The notes beneath the pieces are model-generated. The model searched no databases. It saw only the letters and a program-made list of their open reading frames with translations, and was not told the origin of the DNA. A DNA stretch of 64,000 nucleotides from Rallus limicola (taxonomy: Eukaryota > Chordata > Aves > Gruiformes > Rallidae): contig JAKCOZ010000020.1 in NCBI GenBank assembly GCA_022605955.1, forward strand, positions 9,041,001 through 9,105,000, written 5' to 3'. Of the stretch, positions 63,001 through 64,000 are shown piece by piece (the first letter of the stretch is position 1; every line of letters starts with the position of its first letter). The translations under genes were made by a program, and so were the position numbers.

Positions 63001-64000
63001 AATGTGCAGTTTTTACCTCTTGGCTTACTACAGGCTGTTCACTAAGCTTGTCATCCAGCTTTTTCTGCAGAAGTTGGAGCTGAGACCTGGCTTCTGCCAG
63101 CTCTTGCTGAAACTGTGATACCTCCTGGGAATGTTTTTCATCCTCCACCCTGTACAGCAGGATTAACATACACAGCAGTTATTCAATCTGTCCTTTAAAA
63201 CAAGTACTTCACTGGGTTAGCTTTGTAACTCTGACATGACAGTGCATGGAGCCTGGTTAGTTATAGCTTTGACTGATAGCTTTGCCATTCACAGCAAGAG
63301 TTACATCTTATGAGACATATGCATGAATCTATCATTAAATACTGCCAAAAAGTACTCCTTGAGCCTTGGTAATAGTTCACTTACAAACAACAGGCTCTAC
63401 AGTAAAAACGAAACATCTGTAAGAGGAATACAGTTAACATTACATCCATTACATGTAAGTCTGATGAATTCTTATAAAATATATTCTATACTAGAAAACT
63501 ACTTGAATTTGAATTATGGAATATATTCAACAACGAAATTCATCCTCTATGTAGTCCTTCAGGGATGTGAATGAATAGTAAGATGCCTATGAATACTAGT
63601 ATGAAATAGTAGAAATCTGCATTAAAACTATAAAAGAATGCAGATACTGAAGACTAAATGTAGCACTTGCTTCAGGTGTCACTGAATTATGAAGAGACAG
63701 AACAATGCAAGTATGTGCTAGAATCCAAACATCTTGTGGTCAGGCTCTCCTGGAGTACATCTCAATATAATCCACTTCAGAGTAACATAGTGCTTCACTA
63801 ACATATGGCTTTTTCAGAGTATTTATTTTATTTACTGTTCTCCAAAAACTTTAACATTTACTTACTGCAGTTTGTCCACTTCAGCCTGAAGGGCTTGGAC
63901 AACCAGTTCTTTGGCATGTAGCTCTTTCTTGATTTCACTGAGCTCAAGCATAGCAGCTCTGTAGTGACGGCGGTTATGTGCTGCATCAGATTTGGCCGCT
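59815..64000 (-). CDS. GOLGA3: Golgin subfamily A member 3 (golgin-160), C-terminal part
   Basis: Six coding exons give the last 308 residues plus TAA; the gene continues beyond the right edge, where the first base finishes a split codon. The peptide is a near-continuous coiled coil rich in Lys, Glu, Gln and Leu (ELSEIKKELHAKELVVQALQ; SQLQLLQKKLDDKL), and matches the human GOLGA3 C-terminus exon by exon (DAAHNRRH, EDLKWEVEQKEREVETLKQQ, PVKIPDCPVPAALLEELL, QEMDSLQRQMEEH). Golgin-160 is a peripheral Golgi membrane protein with roles in Golgi structure and cargo trafficking. Its Golgi-targeting and caspase-sensitive head is not in the window. The last roughly 35 residues diverge from human and end in ALTL. 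Confidence 0.96.
60975..61138 (-). CDS. GOLGA3: GOLGA3 coding exon
   Basis: Acceptor TTTAACCAG, donor GAA|GTATGG, ends in phase 2. Encodes RKELKGENNSSNPVTPVKIP, DCPVPAALLEELL, then KEPLKNLNSCLRQL. Confidence 0.95.
62117..62281 (-). CDS. GOLGA3: GOLGA3 coding exon
   Basis: Acceptor CCCATTTAG, donor AAG|GTATTT; 55 codons. Encodes NMKTELEMAREDLSV, DKFMLQAKVTELKNSMKSLL and QQNQQLKLDLKHG. Confidence 0.95.
62673..62795 (-). CDS. GOLGA3: GOLGA3 coding exon
   Basis: Acceptor CTTGGTAG, donor CAG|GTATTT; 41 codons of coiled coil (VEDLKWEVEQKEREVE…VVLQ). G-runs (within 62807–62825) lie just upstream of the acceptor on this strand. Confidence 0.94.
63017..63149 (-). CDS. GOLGA3: GOLGA3 coding exon
   Basis: Acceptor CTGTACAG, donor GAG|GTAAAA. 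Encodes VEDEKHSQEVSQFQQELAEA and a Leu/Gln/Lys coiled coil to QPVVSQE. Confidence 0.95.
63866..64000 (-). CDS. GOLGA3: GOLGA3 coding exon, cut by window edge
   Basis: Open at the right edge; donor CA|GTAAGT, ends in phase 2. Encodes AAKSDAAHNRRHYRAAMLEL and a heptad-rich continuation to VDKLQ. Confidence 0.94.

Overview
The window looks like nuclear DNA of a bird. It has vertebrate split genes with GT–AG introns and CpG-island promoters. It also carries several CR1 LINE copies, one of which ends in the tandem ATTCTGTG octamers typical of avian CR1. The species cannot be told from the sequence alone.

Layout. Bases 1–3032 hold the end of a plus-strand gene: a presumed intron and a last coding exon whose C-terminus (…TTYEISV) matches my recollection of the palmitoyltransferase ZDHHC8. 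A 3' UTR of uncertain length follows, then about 17–18 kb (to about 21.1 kb) with no exon I can defend, only old CR1 pieces and simple repeats. A CpG-rich zone starts at about 21.14 kb and leads into PGAM5 (plus strand, six coding exons, 22548–32297, 314 codons plus stop). PGAM5 intron 2 contains a long, apparently young CR1 with an open reverse-transcriptase frame.

PGAM5 converges on ANKLE2 (minus strand, thirteen coding exons, 55381 down to 37241, 1026 codons plus stop); their predicted poly(A) signals are about 640 bp apart. Upstream of ANKLE2, and on the same strand, is the 3' part of GOLGA3 (minus, six coding exons, 308 codons plus stop, open at the window's right edge). Its poly(A) signal lies only about 450 bp upstream of the ANKLE2 start codon. 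All exon joins were derived by hand from splice sites, phase and protein homology, and every phase closes without a frameshift.

Role of the genes. PGAM5 is a mitochondrial protein phosphatase, ANKLE2 an ER/nuclear-envelope LEM protein needed for nuclear reassembly, GOLGA3 a Golgi coiled-coil golgin, and ZDHHC8 an S-acyltransferase. They are not a functional cluster. PGAM5–ANKLE2–GOLGA3 is the same order and orientation as on human chromosome 12q24.33, while PXMP2 and POLE, which precede PGAM5 in human, are not seen here. I found no undescribed multi-gene system. The most interesting points are an NRF2-like EETGE motif in PGAM5, the changed left-hand neighbourhood, the altered ANKLE2 C-terminus and the CR1 insertion.
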